Shown in pieces: positions 31,728 through 42,334 of a stretch of 64,000 bases of DNA. The translations under genes were made by a program, and so were the position numbers. This DNA comes from Nannocystis exedens (GTDB lineage Bacteria; Myxococcota_A; Polyangia; Nannocystales; Nannocystaceae). The stretch's first letter is position 1. Each line of letters starts with the position of its first letter. The stretch spans positions 9,314,001 through 9,378,000 of the forward strand of contig NZ_NETK01000001.1 of assembly GCF_002343915.1 (NCBI RefSeq), read 5' to 3'. Below the pieces are notes generated by a model that saw nothing but the letters and a program-made list of their open reading frames with translations, was not told the origin of the DNA and made no database searches.

Positions 31728-32436
31728 ATGAAGACCACGCTCATCATCGAGATCAGAGCCGCCGAGGGCGGTGACGACGCCAAGTTGCTCGTGCACGAGC
31801 AGTTCGCGGTGTACCAGAAGCTGGCGGTGCGGGAGCACCTTTGACCTGGAAGTGATCGACGCGCGCCCGGGGTTCCTCTGTTTCAAGGCGACCGGCGCCG
31901 CGGCGCCGCGGTGGTTCGCCGGCGAGGCGGGCGGTCACCGCTGGCAGCGGGTGCCGCCGACCGAGAAGCGCGGCCGGGTCCACTCGAGCACGGTGACGGT
32001 GGTGGTGCTCGAGCCGGCGTCGGCGGTGGAGGTGGAGATCCGCCCGGAGGACCTCGAGGAGGACTTCTGCCGCGGCAGCGGCAAGGGCGGGCAGCACCGC
32101 AACAAGACGGCGACGGCGGTGCACCTGCGCCACAAGCCGAGCGGCCACCACGTGCGCGTCGACGGCGGTCGCAGCCAGAGCATCAACCGTGAGACCGCGC
32201 TCGAGCTGCTGCGCGCGCGGCTATCGGCCGAGCGGCGCGAGGCGGCGCGGGCGGACCGCTGCGCCGCGCGCAAGGCTCAGGCCGGTAGCGGCATGCGCGG
32301 CGACAAGATCCGGACGATCCAGGTCCAGGGCGACGTCGTCGTCGACCACCGGCGCGGCACGCGGATGACGTACCGCCGGTTCGTGCGCGGCCACCTCGAG
32401 GACCTCGACCCGAACGCGTCGTCGCGCGGCGCGTAA
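31728..32436 (+). CDS. truncated RF1-like peptide chain release factor, +1 frameshift needed
   Basis: The gene is in two frames. Frame one runs from ATG 31728 for 38 codons (MKTTLIIEIRAAEGGDD.., the start of the PCRF-type domain) to CTT TGA at 31839-31844. Frame two, one base later, continues from GAC 31843 to TAA 32434-32436. Joining at CTT-(T)-GAC gives 235 residues: the peptidyl-hydrolase GGQ at 120-122 (GSGKGGQHRNKTA) and an RF1-like P-x-T element VPPTEKRGRVHSS at 76-78, as expected for UAA/UAG reading. Domain 1 of true RF1/RF2 is missing. The junction has the layout of the E. coli prfB recoding site: GGGAG, three bases, CTT TGA C. Alternatives are a recent one-base insertion or a sequencing error. 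Confidence 0.75.
31830..31845 (+). promoter_or_regulatory. prfB-like +1 recoding site (CTT TGA C with upstream SD-like element)
   Basis: CGGGAG (31830-31835), CAC spacer, CTT (31839-31841), TGA (31842-31844), C. In E. coli prfB the order is AGGGGG, three bases, CTT TGA C. The six-base element, the three-base gap, the slippery CTT and the weak-context TGA-C all agree. Confidence 0.6.
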
Positions 32437-32538
32437 CCGTCGAGCGGGCGCGCGCCGACCCGATCGGCGCGCGCGCCGGGCAGCGCTCGCGGACCGGGCT
32501 CGCGCGGGGGCTCGCAGGCGTCACGCGCGGGGCGCGGC

Positions 32539-33747
32539 TCACTCGGTCTCGGGGTCGGACGAGCCTTCGCGGTAGGGCAGGTAGTCCTCGAGCTCGCGCA
32601 TCTGCTCGTGGGCGGCGATCGTCTCCTCGGCGAGGTAGCGGTCGACCGCGGAGGCGAGGCCGGGGTGGCGGAACCAGTGGTTGCTGTAGGTGCGGGACGG
32701 CGCGAAGCCCCGCAGCAGCTTGTGTTCGCCCTGCGCGCCGGCCTCGAAGCGCGCGGTCTTGCGGGCGATGCAGCGCTCGATCGCCGCGTAGTAGGCGGCC
32801 TCGAAGTGGAGGAACGGCACGTTCTCGTCGCAGCCCCAGTAGCGGCCGAACAGCGCCTCGTCGGTCTCGAAGTAGAGGGTGCCGGCGATGGTCCGGCCGC
32901 CGCGGCGGGCGCGGGCCCACAGCATCTGCTCCGGCATGGCCTTGTGGACATGCTCGAAAAAACCTGTCTGAAGGTAGTCGAGGCCGCCGTAGGCGCGCAC
33001 GGTGCTGCGGTAGTAGCGGTCGATGTCGGCGAGGTCGGCGGGGCCGAGGTCGGGGCCGCGGACCCACTCCAGGTCGTCGATGCCCTCGCGGGCCCGGGCG
33101 CGCTCCTTGCGGAGCTGTTTGCGCCGGCGCGAGGTCAAGGTGGCGAGGAAGGCGTCGAAGTCGGCGTAGCCCTCGTTGTGCCAGTGATACTGGTAGCTGG
33201 CGCGGCGCATGAAGCCGTGCGCGGCCAGCTCGTCGTGCTCGCGGGCCGTGGTGAACAGCCAGTGGATCGACCAGCAGCGCTCGGCCTCCGCGACGTCGCG
33301 CACGCCGGCGACGAGGCGGCGCACGATCTCGTCGCGCGCGACGTCGGGGGCGATCAGCATGCGGGGACCGGTGGCCGGGGTCATCGGCGCGGCGATCACC
33401 AGCTTGGGGTAGTAGCGCAGGCCGCCCTGCACGGCCGCCCGCGCCCAGGCCCAGTCGAAGATGAACTCGCCGTAGCTGTGGCGCTTGACGTACGTGGGCG
33501 CCGCACCGACCAGGCGCGGGGCCGACCCTGCGCCACCGGCGCCGCGCTGCTCCACCAGCACGTACACCGGCCGCCAACCCGCCTCGTCGCCGATCGACCC
33601 CGACAACTCGAGCGCCCGCAAAAACCCATGCTTTAGAAAGGGGCAGCCCTCGTGAGCGAGCGCGTCCCAAGACGCGGCGTCGACGCTCGCCAGGCTTGTG
33701 ACGCTGCGGGTCGTCAGATCCGGCACGTGACTCGTGTACGCTAGCAC
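32539..33747 (-). CDS. FemAB-like GNAT protein (DUF482 / peptidogalycan family)
   Basis: About 402 residues from GTG 33747; GTG 33726 is an equally plausible start and the open frame continues to 33888, overlapping the clpS promoter. The body matches the FemAB-like family of double-GNAT proteins: PTYVKRHSYGEFIFDWAWA near the N-terminus, QYHWHNEGYADFDAFLATL followed by SRRRKQLRKERARA in the centre, and a C-terminal half with GTLYFETDEALFGRYWGC and RTYSNHWFRHPG. Members are thought to transfer aminoacyl or acyl groups, possibly in envelope biosynthesis, but the substrate is unknown. It is divergent from clpS, with only about 60 bases between. Confidence 0.8.
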   Translation of the reverse strand: MLAYTSHVPDLTTRSVTSLASVDAASWDALAHEGCPFLKHGFLRALELSGSIGDEAGWRPVYVLVEQRGAGGAGSAPRLVGAAPTYVKRHSYGEFIFDWAWARAAVQGGLRYYPKLVIAAPMTPATGPRMLIAPDVARDEIVRRLVAGVRDVAEAERCWSIHWLFTTAREHDELAAHGFMRRASYQYHWHNEGYADFDAFLATLTSRRRKQLRKERARAREGIDDLEWVRGPDLGPADLADIDRYYRSTVRAYGGLDYLQTGFFEHVHKAMPEQMLWARARRGGRTIAGTLYFETDEALFGRYWGCDENVPFLHFEAAYYAAIERCIARKTARFEAGAQGEHKLLRGFAPSRTYSNHWFRHPGLASAVDRYLAEETIAAHEQMRELEDYLPYREGSSDPETE

Positions 33748-33809
33748 AGGTCCGCCTGCGGGCGGGGTGGAAAGCCCCGCCGCGAGGGCTACACTAGAGT
33801 GCCAGCAGC

Positions 33810-34140
33810 ATGTCCAGCCGTGAGAAAGCCAGCCCCAAGGGCAGTGTTGCGCTGAAGAGTCGCACGGAGCGCAAGACGCAGCGCCCACGGATGTATCGCG
33901 TCCTGCTCCACAACGACGACTACACCCCCATGGAGTTCGTCGTCCGCCTGTTACAGACCGTGTTCCACAAGGGCGAAGCCGAAGCGACGGCGATCATGCT
34001 GCACGTGCATAACCACGGCATCGGCGTCGCCGGCGTCTACACCCACGAGATCGCCGAGACGAAGGTCGCCCAGGTACACATGCTCGCGCGCCAGCAAGAG
34101 TGCCCCTTGATGGCGTCGATGGAGCCCGAGGAAGACCCCG

Positions 34141-34154
<14 letters not shown>
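33810..34154 (+). CDS. clpS: ATP-dependent Clp protease adaptor ClpS
   Basis: 114 residues. It delivers N-degron substrates to ClpAP. The core RVLLHNDDYTPMEFVVRLL carries the HNDDYT binding-site motif, and VHNHGIGVAGVYTHEIAETK supplies the rest of the pocket. The N-terminal extension (about 28 residues, Ser/Lys-rich) is the flexible tail that enters the ClpA pore. Its last 14 bases overlap clpA, so the two are translated together. A TACACT -10-like hexamer lies 15 bases before the ATG. Confidence 0.96.
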
Positions 34155-36519
<2,365 letters not shown>

Positions 36520-36533
36520 GGCGCGTGGGACGC

Positions 36534-36569
36534 AGGAGCGCACCTGGCCCTTCGGCCAGGTGCGCTCCT
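36534..36569 (+). terminator. terminator hairpin after clpA
   Basis: A perfect 16-bp stem with loop CTTC, followed by TTCGTC. Its inner part, CCTGGCC-CTTC-GGCCAGG, has the layout of the dispersed palindrome with compensatory changes in both arms. Confidence 0.8.
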
Positions 36570-36652
36570 TCGTCTGCGCCGTCGGCGGCCGTCGCTGCCT
36601 GATCGAAAGGACGGGTGCGCGCGGGCGGGTCGGCGCGCAGCCCGGCGCGCCG

Positions 36653-37552
36653 TCACTCGGGCCGGCGCGACGACCAGCCGAGCATGAGCGGCGGGACGGG
36701 GCCGCCGGCGGGGGCGTAGCGCCGACCTGGCTGTTCGACCAGGTCGGGCCAGATCTTGCAACCGTTGGCGTAGGTGTACTCGCGCACCACCTCGAGCGCG
36801 AGGCCGGCCCGCAGCTGGGCGCCGAGGATGTCGGCGACGCCCCACGAGAACTCGTGGGTGGCGTGCGGGTTGGTGAAGCCGACCCGGCCCTCGACGAAGC
36901 CCGACGGCGCCAGCGCGGCGCCGGAGTCCGCCACGTAGTCGCCGACGCCGGTCGCGCCGACGACGTGGGCGCCGCCGCCGTAGGGATAGGCGAGGCGGCC
37001 CTGCTCGTCGTACATCTGCGCCAGCGGGTGGAACTCGAGGCCGACGAAGCGGCCGCCGGGCTTCAGCACCCGCGCGACCGCGGCGAACAGCGCGTCGAGG
37101 TCGGACATCCAGATCAGCGCGCCGTACGACATGAACACCAGGTCGAAGCCGGGCTCCTGCGCCGGCAACCAGTCGTAGAGGTCGGCGACGGCGAAGCTCG
37201 CGGCGATCCCGGCGGCCTCGGCGAGCGTCTGGGCGGCGGCGATCGCCGTCGGGCTGATGTCGACGCCGGTGACCTCGGCGCCGAGCTGGGCCAGCGAGAG
37301 CGTGTCCTGGCCGGCGTTGCACGGGGCGTGCAGCAGGCGCAGGCCGGCGAGCGGGCGGGCGCCCGACTGGCGAATGTCCTCGAGGACATGCCCCTCAGGA
37401 CCTGTACCGAGGAGCAGGTGGACCTCGTCGTCGAACAGGGTGGTGCCGCCGGCGCGGAGGAAGCCGGCCTCGTCGCGCTTGTGGCTGCTGTGCGCGGGGG
37501 TGGCGGCGTCCCAGGCGAGGCGATTCTGCTGGTGGAGGTCGCGGCGGATCAC
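36653..37552 (-). CDS. class I SAM-dependent methyltransferase
   Basis: 299 residues from GTG 37552. The start is fixed by its four-base overlap (GTGA) with the stop of the upstream GNAT gene, a typical translational-coupling arrangement. The Rossmann core is clear: LRLLHAPCNAGQDTLSLAQLG (motif I, with an unusual HAPCNAG), VTGVDISPTAIAAA, and FDLVFMSYGALIWM, then LKPGGRFVGLEFHP. The substrate is unknown. The palindrome at 37374-37389 lies in frame just before motif I and encodes GHVLEDI; another inverted repeat (gacctgg-N8-ccaggtc) lies near 36724. The GNAT/methyltransferase pair may modify one substrate. Confidence 0.85.
   Translation of the reverse strand: MIRRDLHQQNRLAWDAATPAHSSHKRDEAGFLRAGGTTLFDDEVHLLLGTGPEGHVLEDIRQSGARPLAGLRLLHAPCNAGQDTLSLAQLGAEVTGVDISPTAIAAAQTLAEAAGIAASFAVADLYDWLPAQEPGFDLVFMSYGALIWMSDLDALFAAVARVLKPGGRFVGLEFHPLAQMYDEQGRLAYPYGGGAHVVGATGVGDYVADSGAALAPSGFVEGRVGFTNPHATHEFSWGVADILGAQLRAGLALEVVREYTYANGCKIWPDLVEQPGRRYAPAGGPVPPLMLGWSSRRPE
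37374..37389. repeat. dispersed palindrome inside the methyltransferase gene
   Basis: ATGTCC-TCGA-GGACAT, perfect 6-bp arms, identical to the core of the copy at 24291; encodes HVLEDI on the minus strand. Confidence 0.75.
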
Positions 37553-38061
37553 GGTGCGATCGGCATTACCATGACCTGGCGCGGCTCGCCCGCGCCGGGG
37601 TCCGGCAGCAGCTCGGCCAGCAGCTCGGCGTGGGGCAGGGGGCCGGGCAGGGCGGCGAGGGGGCGGAAGCCGAGGCGGTCGTACAGGCGGAGGGCCCAGC
37701 CGGCGCGGCAGAACGCCACCAGCGACAGGTGGCTGCACTGCGGGTCGTCGCGGGCGGCCGCGAGCACCTGGTCGGCGAGCAGGCGCCCGCTGCCGCGGCG
37801 CTGGCGGTCGCGGCGGACGGCGATCTCCTCGAGGTGCATGTAGGGGCCGCGCGGGTAGTAGCTGACGTAGCCGATCGCGTCGTCGCCGTCGCGCGCCAGC
37901 AACGTGGTGGTCTGGCCGAGCAGGGCGCGCATGTCGGCGTCGCCGCGGGGGAGGATCGCCGCCGGCGAGAAGCCGGCCTCGTAATAGAGGTCGGTCGCCG
38001 AGCGCTCGATCTCCTGCAGCGCGGGCAGGTCGTGGGCGGTGGCGGGGCTGAGGACGAGCAT
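37549..38061 (-). CDS. GNAT family N-acetyltransferase
   Basis: 170 residues. The acetyl-CoA binding motif RRDRQRRGSGRLLADQVLAAA (R-x-x-G-x-G type) is at about 83-103, preceded by the strand MHLEEIAVR and followed by ALRLYDRLGFRPLAALPGP, the usual motif B. The substrate is not evident. Its stop codon overlaps the methyltransferase start by four bases. Confidence 0.88.
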   Translation of the reverse strand: MLVLSPATAHDLPALQEIERSATDLYYEAGFSPAAILPRGDADMRALLGQTTTLLARDGDDAIGYVSYYPRGPYMHLEEIAVRRDRQRRGSGRLLADQVLAAARDDPQCSHLSLVAFCRAGWALRLYDRLGFRPLAALPGPLPHAELLAELLPDPGAGEPRQVMVMPIAP

Positions 38062-38206
38062 CGGCAGCTTTTGACCTTACGCCACCCTCGCCGCGGTGCC
38101 TAGCCGCCTTGTGCCCATCCGGGCGGCGGGCTAGTGTCGCCCGCGCCGACGCGGACGCGCGCCGTCCCTGCGCCCGCGACGCCGCGGGTGGACCTCGGCG
38201 ATACGG

Positions 38207-39121
38207 TTGACTCCGGTGACGGCCGACTTCTCCCCCCCGCGCGCGCCTTTGCTGCTGGTCGCCCTCGGCGCGGCCGTGATCAGCGTGACGGCGCTGTTCG
38301 TCAAGTGGATCGCGCTCGGCCCGGCGGCGATCGGCGCCTACCGCTGCGGGCTGGGGGCGGCCGCCCTGCTGCCGATCGCGGGGCTGGCCTTATGGACAGG
38401 TCCGAACAGGCAGGTGAAGCGCCGCGGCTCGGCCGTCGCGTGGGCGGCCCTGGCGGGCGCCTGCTTCGCCGGCGACCTGTTCGTGTGGCACAAGAGCATC
38501 CTGTACTCGGGGACAGGTCTGGCGACGCTGCTGGCCAACACGCAGGTGTTCTGGGTCGCGCTGTTCTCGGCGCTGCTGCTCGGCGAGCGGCTGACGCGGC
38601 GGCTCGGGGTGTGCGCGCTGCTGGCCCTGGTCGGCACGGTGATGCTGGCGCTGCCGGGCATCGAGCGCAGCCCGGTCCACCTGCAGGGCGTGCTGCTGGG
38701 CCTGCTGACCGGGGTGTTCTACGCCGGCTATTACCTGTCCTTGCGGACAGCTCAGCGGGGGGAGCGGCCGCTCGGCGTCGCGGCGGCGCTGCTGGTGTCG
38801 AGCGCGACGGCGGCGGCGCTGCTGGTGCTGGCGGCGCTGGCGACGGGCGAGTCGCTGGCGGTGGCGAGCGCCGGCGACTTCGGGCTGCTGCTGCTGCTCG
38901 GGATCGGCGCGCACGTGGGCGGGTGGGCGCTCATCTCGCGCGGCATGCCGCACGTGCCGGCCGCGAGCGGCTCGTTGTTGCTTCTCCTGCAGCCGGTGCT
39001 CGCGACGCTGTGGGGCGTGCTCGTGTTCGCCGAGCCGTTCGGCGCGGTCGAGGCCGCCGGCACGGCGCTGTCGCTGGCGGCGATCTACGCGGCCAGCGTG
39101 TCGCGCTCGCCACCGCGTTAG
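38207..39121 (+). CDS. DMT-superfamily transporter (EamA family)
   Basis: 304 residues with ten hydrophobic segments arranged as two EamA repeats (about 12-145 and 155-300). Typical family stretches are SVTALFVKWIALGPAAIGAYRC, NTQVFWVALFSALLLGERLT and QPVLATLWGVLVFAEPFG. Members export amino acids or metabolites; direction and substrate cannot be read. The TTG at 38207 and the GTG at 38216 are both possible starts. The gene contains a perfect palindrome copy at 38735-38750 and several half-sites (ggacaggtc) at 38396 and 38512, which specify unusual codons within loops and helices. Confidence 0.88.
   Translation: MTPVTADFSPPRAPLLLVALGAAVISVTALFVKWIALGPAAIGAYRCGLGAAALLPIAGLALWTGPNRQVKRRGSAVAWAALAGACFAGDLFVWHKSILYSGTGLATLLANTQVFWVALFSALLLGERLTRRLGVCALLALVGTVMLALPGIERSPVHLQGVLLGLLTGVFYAGYYLSLRTAQRGERPLGVAAALLVSSATAAALLVLAALATGESLAVASAGDFGLLLLLGIGAHVGGWALISRGMPHVPAASGSLLLLLQPVLATLWGVLVFAEPFGAVEAAGTALSLAAIYAASVSRSPPR
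38735..38750. repeat. dispersed palindrome inside the EamA transporter gene
   Basis: CTGTCC-TTGC-GGACAG, perfect 6-bp arms, in frame, encoding LSLRTA at a membrane-segment boundary. Confidence 0.7.
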
Positions 39122-39139
39122 GCTCACGCCCTCGCGGCC

Positions 39140-39168
39140 TTGACCGCGCTCCGCTTGGGCGCTACGGC
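39140..39168 (+). promoter_or_regulatory. possible promoter giving a leaderless transcript
   Basis: TTGACC (39140-39145), 17 bases, TACGGC (39163-39168). A start about 7 bases downstream would coincide with the ATG at 39175, which lacks a Shine-Dalgarno sequence. Confidence 0.4.
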
Positions 39169-39174
39169 TCTGAA

Positions 39175-39498
39175 ATGGGAGTCATCGTCATCGCCTGCTA
39201 CCGTCCCCTCCCCGGGCGCGCCGAGGAGCTGCTCGAGCTGGTGCGCGGCCACGTGCCCGCGCTGCGCGCCCAGGACCTCGCCACCGACCGCGAGCCGATC
39301 GTGATGCGGGCAAACGACGGCTCGATCCTCGAGGTGTTCGAGTGGGCCTCGGAGGACGCGGTCCGCCGCGCCCACGAGAACCCGGTGGTGAAGCAGCTGT
39401 GGCAGCAGTTCGAGGCCGTGTGCCAGTGGATCGCGCCGGCGGAGCTGCCCGAGCTCGGCCGCCCGTTCTCGCACTTCCACCCGGTCGACCTGGCTTGA
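39175..39498 (+). CDS. small ABM-like (dimeric alpha-beta barrel) protein
   Basis: 107 residues. The order of segments (VIVIACYRPLPGRAEELLELVRGHVPALRAQ, then ILEVFEWASEDAVRRAHENPVV, then LWQQFEAVCQWIA) matches the antibiotic-biosynthesis-monooxygenase-like or EthD-like ferredoxin fold. Such proteins act as small oxygenases or ligand-binding dimers. ATG 39175 begins MGVIVIACYRP. The gene is convergent with the ceramidase gene. Confidence 0.75.
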   Translation: MGVIVIACYRPLPGRAEELLELVRGHVPALRAQDLATDREPIVMRANDGSILEVFEWASEDAVRRAHENPVVKQLWQQFEAVCQWIAPAELPELGRPFSHFHPVDLA

Positions 39499-39526
39499 AG
39501 GGCATGCCCTGAAGGGAAGGCCGCGC

Positions 39527-39552
39527 GGGACATGTCGCCAGGGACATGTCCC
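39527..39552. repeat. dispersed palindrome, double copy, between convergent genes
   Basis: GGGACATGTC-GCCA-GGGACATGTCCC. The right half is a perfect 12-bp palindrome. It lies between the ABM-like and ceramidase stops. Confidence 0.7.
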
Positions 39553-39560
39553 GAAACGCC

Positions 39561-41855
39561 TCACTGCACCGTGAAGGTCGGCGAGGTGCCCGAGATCGGC
39601 GTGAAGGCGCCGAGCAGCGACTTGGCGTCGCCGTGGTAGACGACGCGGTAGGTGCCGGGGACGACGTCTTCGGGGATCTTCCACTCGACGTCGACCTCGG
39701 AGGTCGGGCTCAGCGGGCCGCCGGTGCGCCGCCAGCGGAACCGCGTCTCGGGGTCCCAGTCGTGCGCGACGGTCGTCCAGGTGCCGCCGTCGTCGCGCTG
39801 GATCTCGAGGTAGCCGGTGCCGGTGCGGAGGTTGTTGCGGGGGTGCGCGCCGCGGAAGGTCACCTTGACGAGCTCGCCGGGGCCCGCGCTCGCCGGCGGG
39901 GCGGCGACGACGTCGCCGAACTTCTCGAACGGGCACAGGACGGCGTCGAGGAGGGCGCACGGCGAGTCGGCGACGACGCCGGGGACGTTGACGATCTGGT
40001 CGTCGCTGAGGTCGAGCGGGGTCGCCTTGTGCGGCGCGACGACGCCGTCGCGCAGCGCCTCGGCGACCGCGGAGAACTCCTGCTGCCAGGCGGCGAGGGT
40101 CCACGGGCCGAACTGCGTGAACGCGCCCTCGTAGTGCTGGATGGCGTACTCCTCGCGGGTGGTGACGTAGCTGGAGTAGCCGTTCGACAGGCCGGCGATC
40201 ACGGCCCGCGTGACGCCGGTGCCGGCGAGCGCGGCCAGGACGGAGCTGCGCAGGCGCCGGCCGGAGATCGTGGTGATCTCGAACGGGGCCGGGATGATGG
40301 CGAGGCCGCCGAGGCGCAGCACCTGCGCCGGCAAGATCGTCGGTGACCAGGGATACGGGAGCATGCGCCCGACCGGCAGCAAAATCGTCTTCTCCTCGTG
40401 ACACGCCTGGTCCTCGGGCACGAGCGTGACCTTGGGCAGGTCGCCGTAGACGATGCCCTCCTCGATGAAGGCGACGGCGACGCCGTCCTCGGCGCCGGCG
40501 GCGATCGAGAAGCCGATCGCGGCGTGGCAGGTGGTGTGCTCGTCCTCGCCGGTGAACTCGGGGCCGACGGTGACGTTCTCCATGTCGACGAAGGCGAGCC
40601 GCCCGGCGGCCGGTCCGCGCAGGTGCTCGCTGGCCTCGTCGAACAGCTCGAGCGCGCGCTCGTACTGCCAGGTGCCGTGGACGACGGCGTTCTCGAGGTC
40701 GTCGCAGTCGGGGTCGGGGTCGTCGTCGCACGGGCGCACGACGGTGTTCTTCGGCTCGCCGACGACGACCTCGCTCGGCGAGACGTCGCCGGCGTCGCTC
40801 TGCGCGAAGCCGGCGACGAACGGGTCCGGCGCGGTGTAGTCGGCGCCGAAGTGCTTCTCCATGAGGTAGGAGGCGAGGCCCTTGTGGTCGCCGCTGACGA
40901 GGCGGTTCTGGTTCGAGACGCTGGTGGCGTGGCTCGAGAACCAGGTGAGCATGCCGATCGGCTGGCCGTCGAGCTCGCCCTCGCCGGTGCGCTCGAATCG
41001 CAGCACGGTCATCGCCGTGTTGGTGTCGCGCATCATCTCCGCCTCGTGGGCGGCCCGCTCGGGGTCGGGGTTCTCGGCGTAGGCCTGCGGGCTGCGGTTC
41101 CAGTTGGCGTCCTGCAGCGGGCCCTGGGCGATCTTGACGACGCCGTGATCGAGGCCGGCGTCGGCGGCGACGATCGCGTCGACGATGCCGGCGACGATGA
41201 CCTCGAAGTTGTCGGGGTCGTAGCCGCCGACGGCCAGGTTGAACATGGTGTAGTGGGAGAAGCCGCCGAGGCCCGAGTGAGTGTGCGTGGCCGAGAGGGC
41301 GATGTTGTCGAAGTCGTAGCGGTCGGCGCCGAGCTTCTCCTTGAGCCGCTTGACGACCTCGAGGTGGACGCTCTGGAACACCTGGCCGAGGTCGGCGCTG
41401 ACGAAGGCGATCCGGGTGCCGCTGCACGGGTGCTCGACGACGAAGGCGCGCGCCCACAGCCGCGTGCTGATGCCCTCGGCCTTCTGCTCCGGCATCGAGT
41501 AGCCCATCATCACCAGCTCGGCGGACGGGCCGGTGATGTCGCGGATCGCCGTGCCCACGCGATAGTGCGGCGACTGGTCGCACGTGACCTCGCCGCCGGT
41601 GGTGGTGTCGCCGCCGGTGGGCGAGGCGGTGGTGCCCGTCGAGGCGCTGTCGCTGTCGCTGCCGCCGCCGGTGGTCGGCGGGGCCGCGGTGTCGCTCTGG
41701 CTGTCCGAAGAGACAGTCGAAGAGGTGGTCGGCCCGGCGGTCGAGGTGCTGGTGTCGGTGGCCGATGCCGCGGTGGAGGTGCCGGTGTCGTCGCCGCAGG
41801 CGGCGAGCGCGAGGAGGGCGGGCAAGGCGAGGGCAGGACGACGCATTCTCGGCAT
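39561..41855 (-). CDS. neutral/alkaline ceramidase-like lipoprotein
   Basis: 764 residues from ATG 41855 (ATG 41846 is an alternative). Lipobox LLALAAC, then a 60-residue Ser/Thr/Gly/Asp linker. The enzyme domain starts YRVGTAIRDITGPSAELVMMGYSMPEQKAEGISTRLWARA, the classic N-terminus of neutral ceramidase. It continues with the zinc-site segment LSATHTHSGLGGFSHY and with FVSADLGQ. Further on, FSSHATSVSNQNRLVSGDHKGLAS and NGYSSYVTTREEYAIQHYEGA follow the family. A C-terminal beta domain begins near 640. The catalytic Ser region is less clear. It hydrolyses ceramide to sphingosine and fatty acid in known members; in a myxobacterium it may act on its own sphingolipids or on prey. Confidence 0.87.
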   Translation of the reverse strand: MPRMRRPALALPALLALAACGDDTGTSTAASATDTSTSTAGPTTSSTVSSDSQSDTAAPPTTGGGSDSDSASTGTTASPTGGDTTTGGEVTCDQSPHYRVGTAIRDITGPSAELVMMGYSMPEQKAEGISTRLWARAFVVEHPCSGTRIAFVSADLGQVFQSVHLEVVKRLKEKLGADRYDFDNIALSATHTHSGLGGFSHYTMFNLAVGGYDPDNFEVIVAGIVDAIVAADAGLDHGVVKIAQGPLQDANWNRSPQAYAENPDPERAAHEAEMMRDTNTAMTVLRFERTGEGELDGQPIGMLTWFSSHATSVSNQNRLVSGDHKGLASYLMEKHFGADYTAPDPFVAGFAQSDAGDVSPSEVVVGEPKNTVVRPCDDDPDPDCDDLENAVVHGTWQYERALELFDEASEHLRGPAAGRLAFVDMENVTVGPEFTGEDEHTTCHAAIGFSIAAGAEDGVAVAFIEEGIVYGDLPKVTLVPEDQACHEEKTILLPVGRMLPYPWSPTILPAQVLRLGGLAIIPAPFEITTISGRRLRSSVLAALAGTGVTRAVIAGLSNGYSSYVTTREEYAIQHYEGAFTQFGPWTLAAWQQEFSAVAEALRDGVVAPHKATPLDLSDDQIVNVPGVVADSPCALLDAVLCPFEKFGDVVAAPPASAGPGELVKVTFRGAHPRNNLRTGTGYLEIQRDDGGTWTTVAHDWDPETRFRWRRTGGPLSPTSEVDVEWKIPEDVVPGTYRVVYHGDAKSLLGAFTPISGTSPTFTVQ

Positions 41856-41908
41856 GGTACAGCGCGCGCACCGCCGTGCGGAGTGAGGTCCCGCGGCCTC
41901 GCCCGACC

Positions 41909-42334
41909 TCAGGCCAGCTCGGGCCACGGGCTGGCGAGCTCGGGCAGCTGGATGCCGCCCCGGCCGGCCTGCGCCCGCGCGTAGGCGATCGCCTCCGACC
42001 ATGTCCCGCAGACCAGGTAAGGACACGGCATCGGCCGGATCAGGAAGATCGCCGCCAGAGCGAAGCGAAAGCCGGTCGACTGGCTGATCATGGCGACGCC
42101 GAGGCAGTACCGGCGAGTCGACTCCTCGGTATCTTTGATCCACCGGCCGATCCGCTCGTTGTGCGCGGTGTTGCGGGCGTAGCGGCGCATCCAGACGATG
42201 CCCACGTAGGGCTGCCGCCGGGCGTGGATCTCGCTCATGTGCTCGATGTACTGCTCGACCTCGTCCAGGCTCTGGTCGCCGTCGAAACGGGTGAGCGCGA
42301 GCGGCACGTGCGAGAGGTCGAGCGTGATCGCCAT
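41909..42334 (-). CDS. small STAS/SpoIIAA-like protein of unknown function
   Basis: 141 residues from ATG 42334 (MAITLDLSHVPLALTRFDGDQ). The frame is open upstream to 42430 without a signal. The alternating strand/helix pattern, VEQYIEHMSEIHARRQPYVGIVWMRRYARNTAHNERIGRWIK, resembles small STAS-like proteins that are common in myxobacteria. A hydrophobic run, GFRFALAAIFLIRPMPCPYLVCGTW, follows. No partner kinase or phosphatase lies nearby. Confidence 0.6.
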   Translation of the reverse strand: MAITLDLSHVPLALTRFDGDQSLDEVEQYIEHMSEIHARRQPYVGIVWMRRYARNTAHNERIGRWIKDTEESTRRYCLGVAMISQSTGFRFALAAIFLIRPMPCPYLVCGTWSEAIAYARAQAGRGGIQLPELASPWPELA

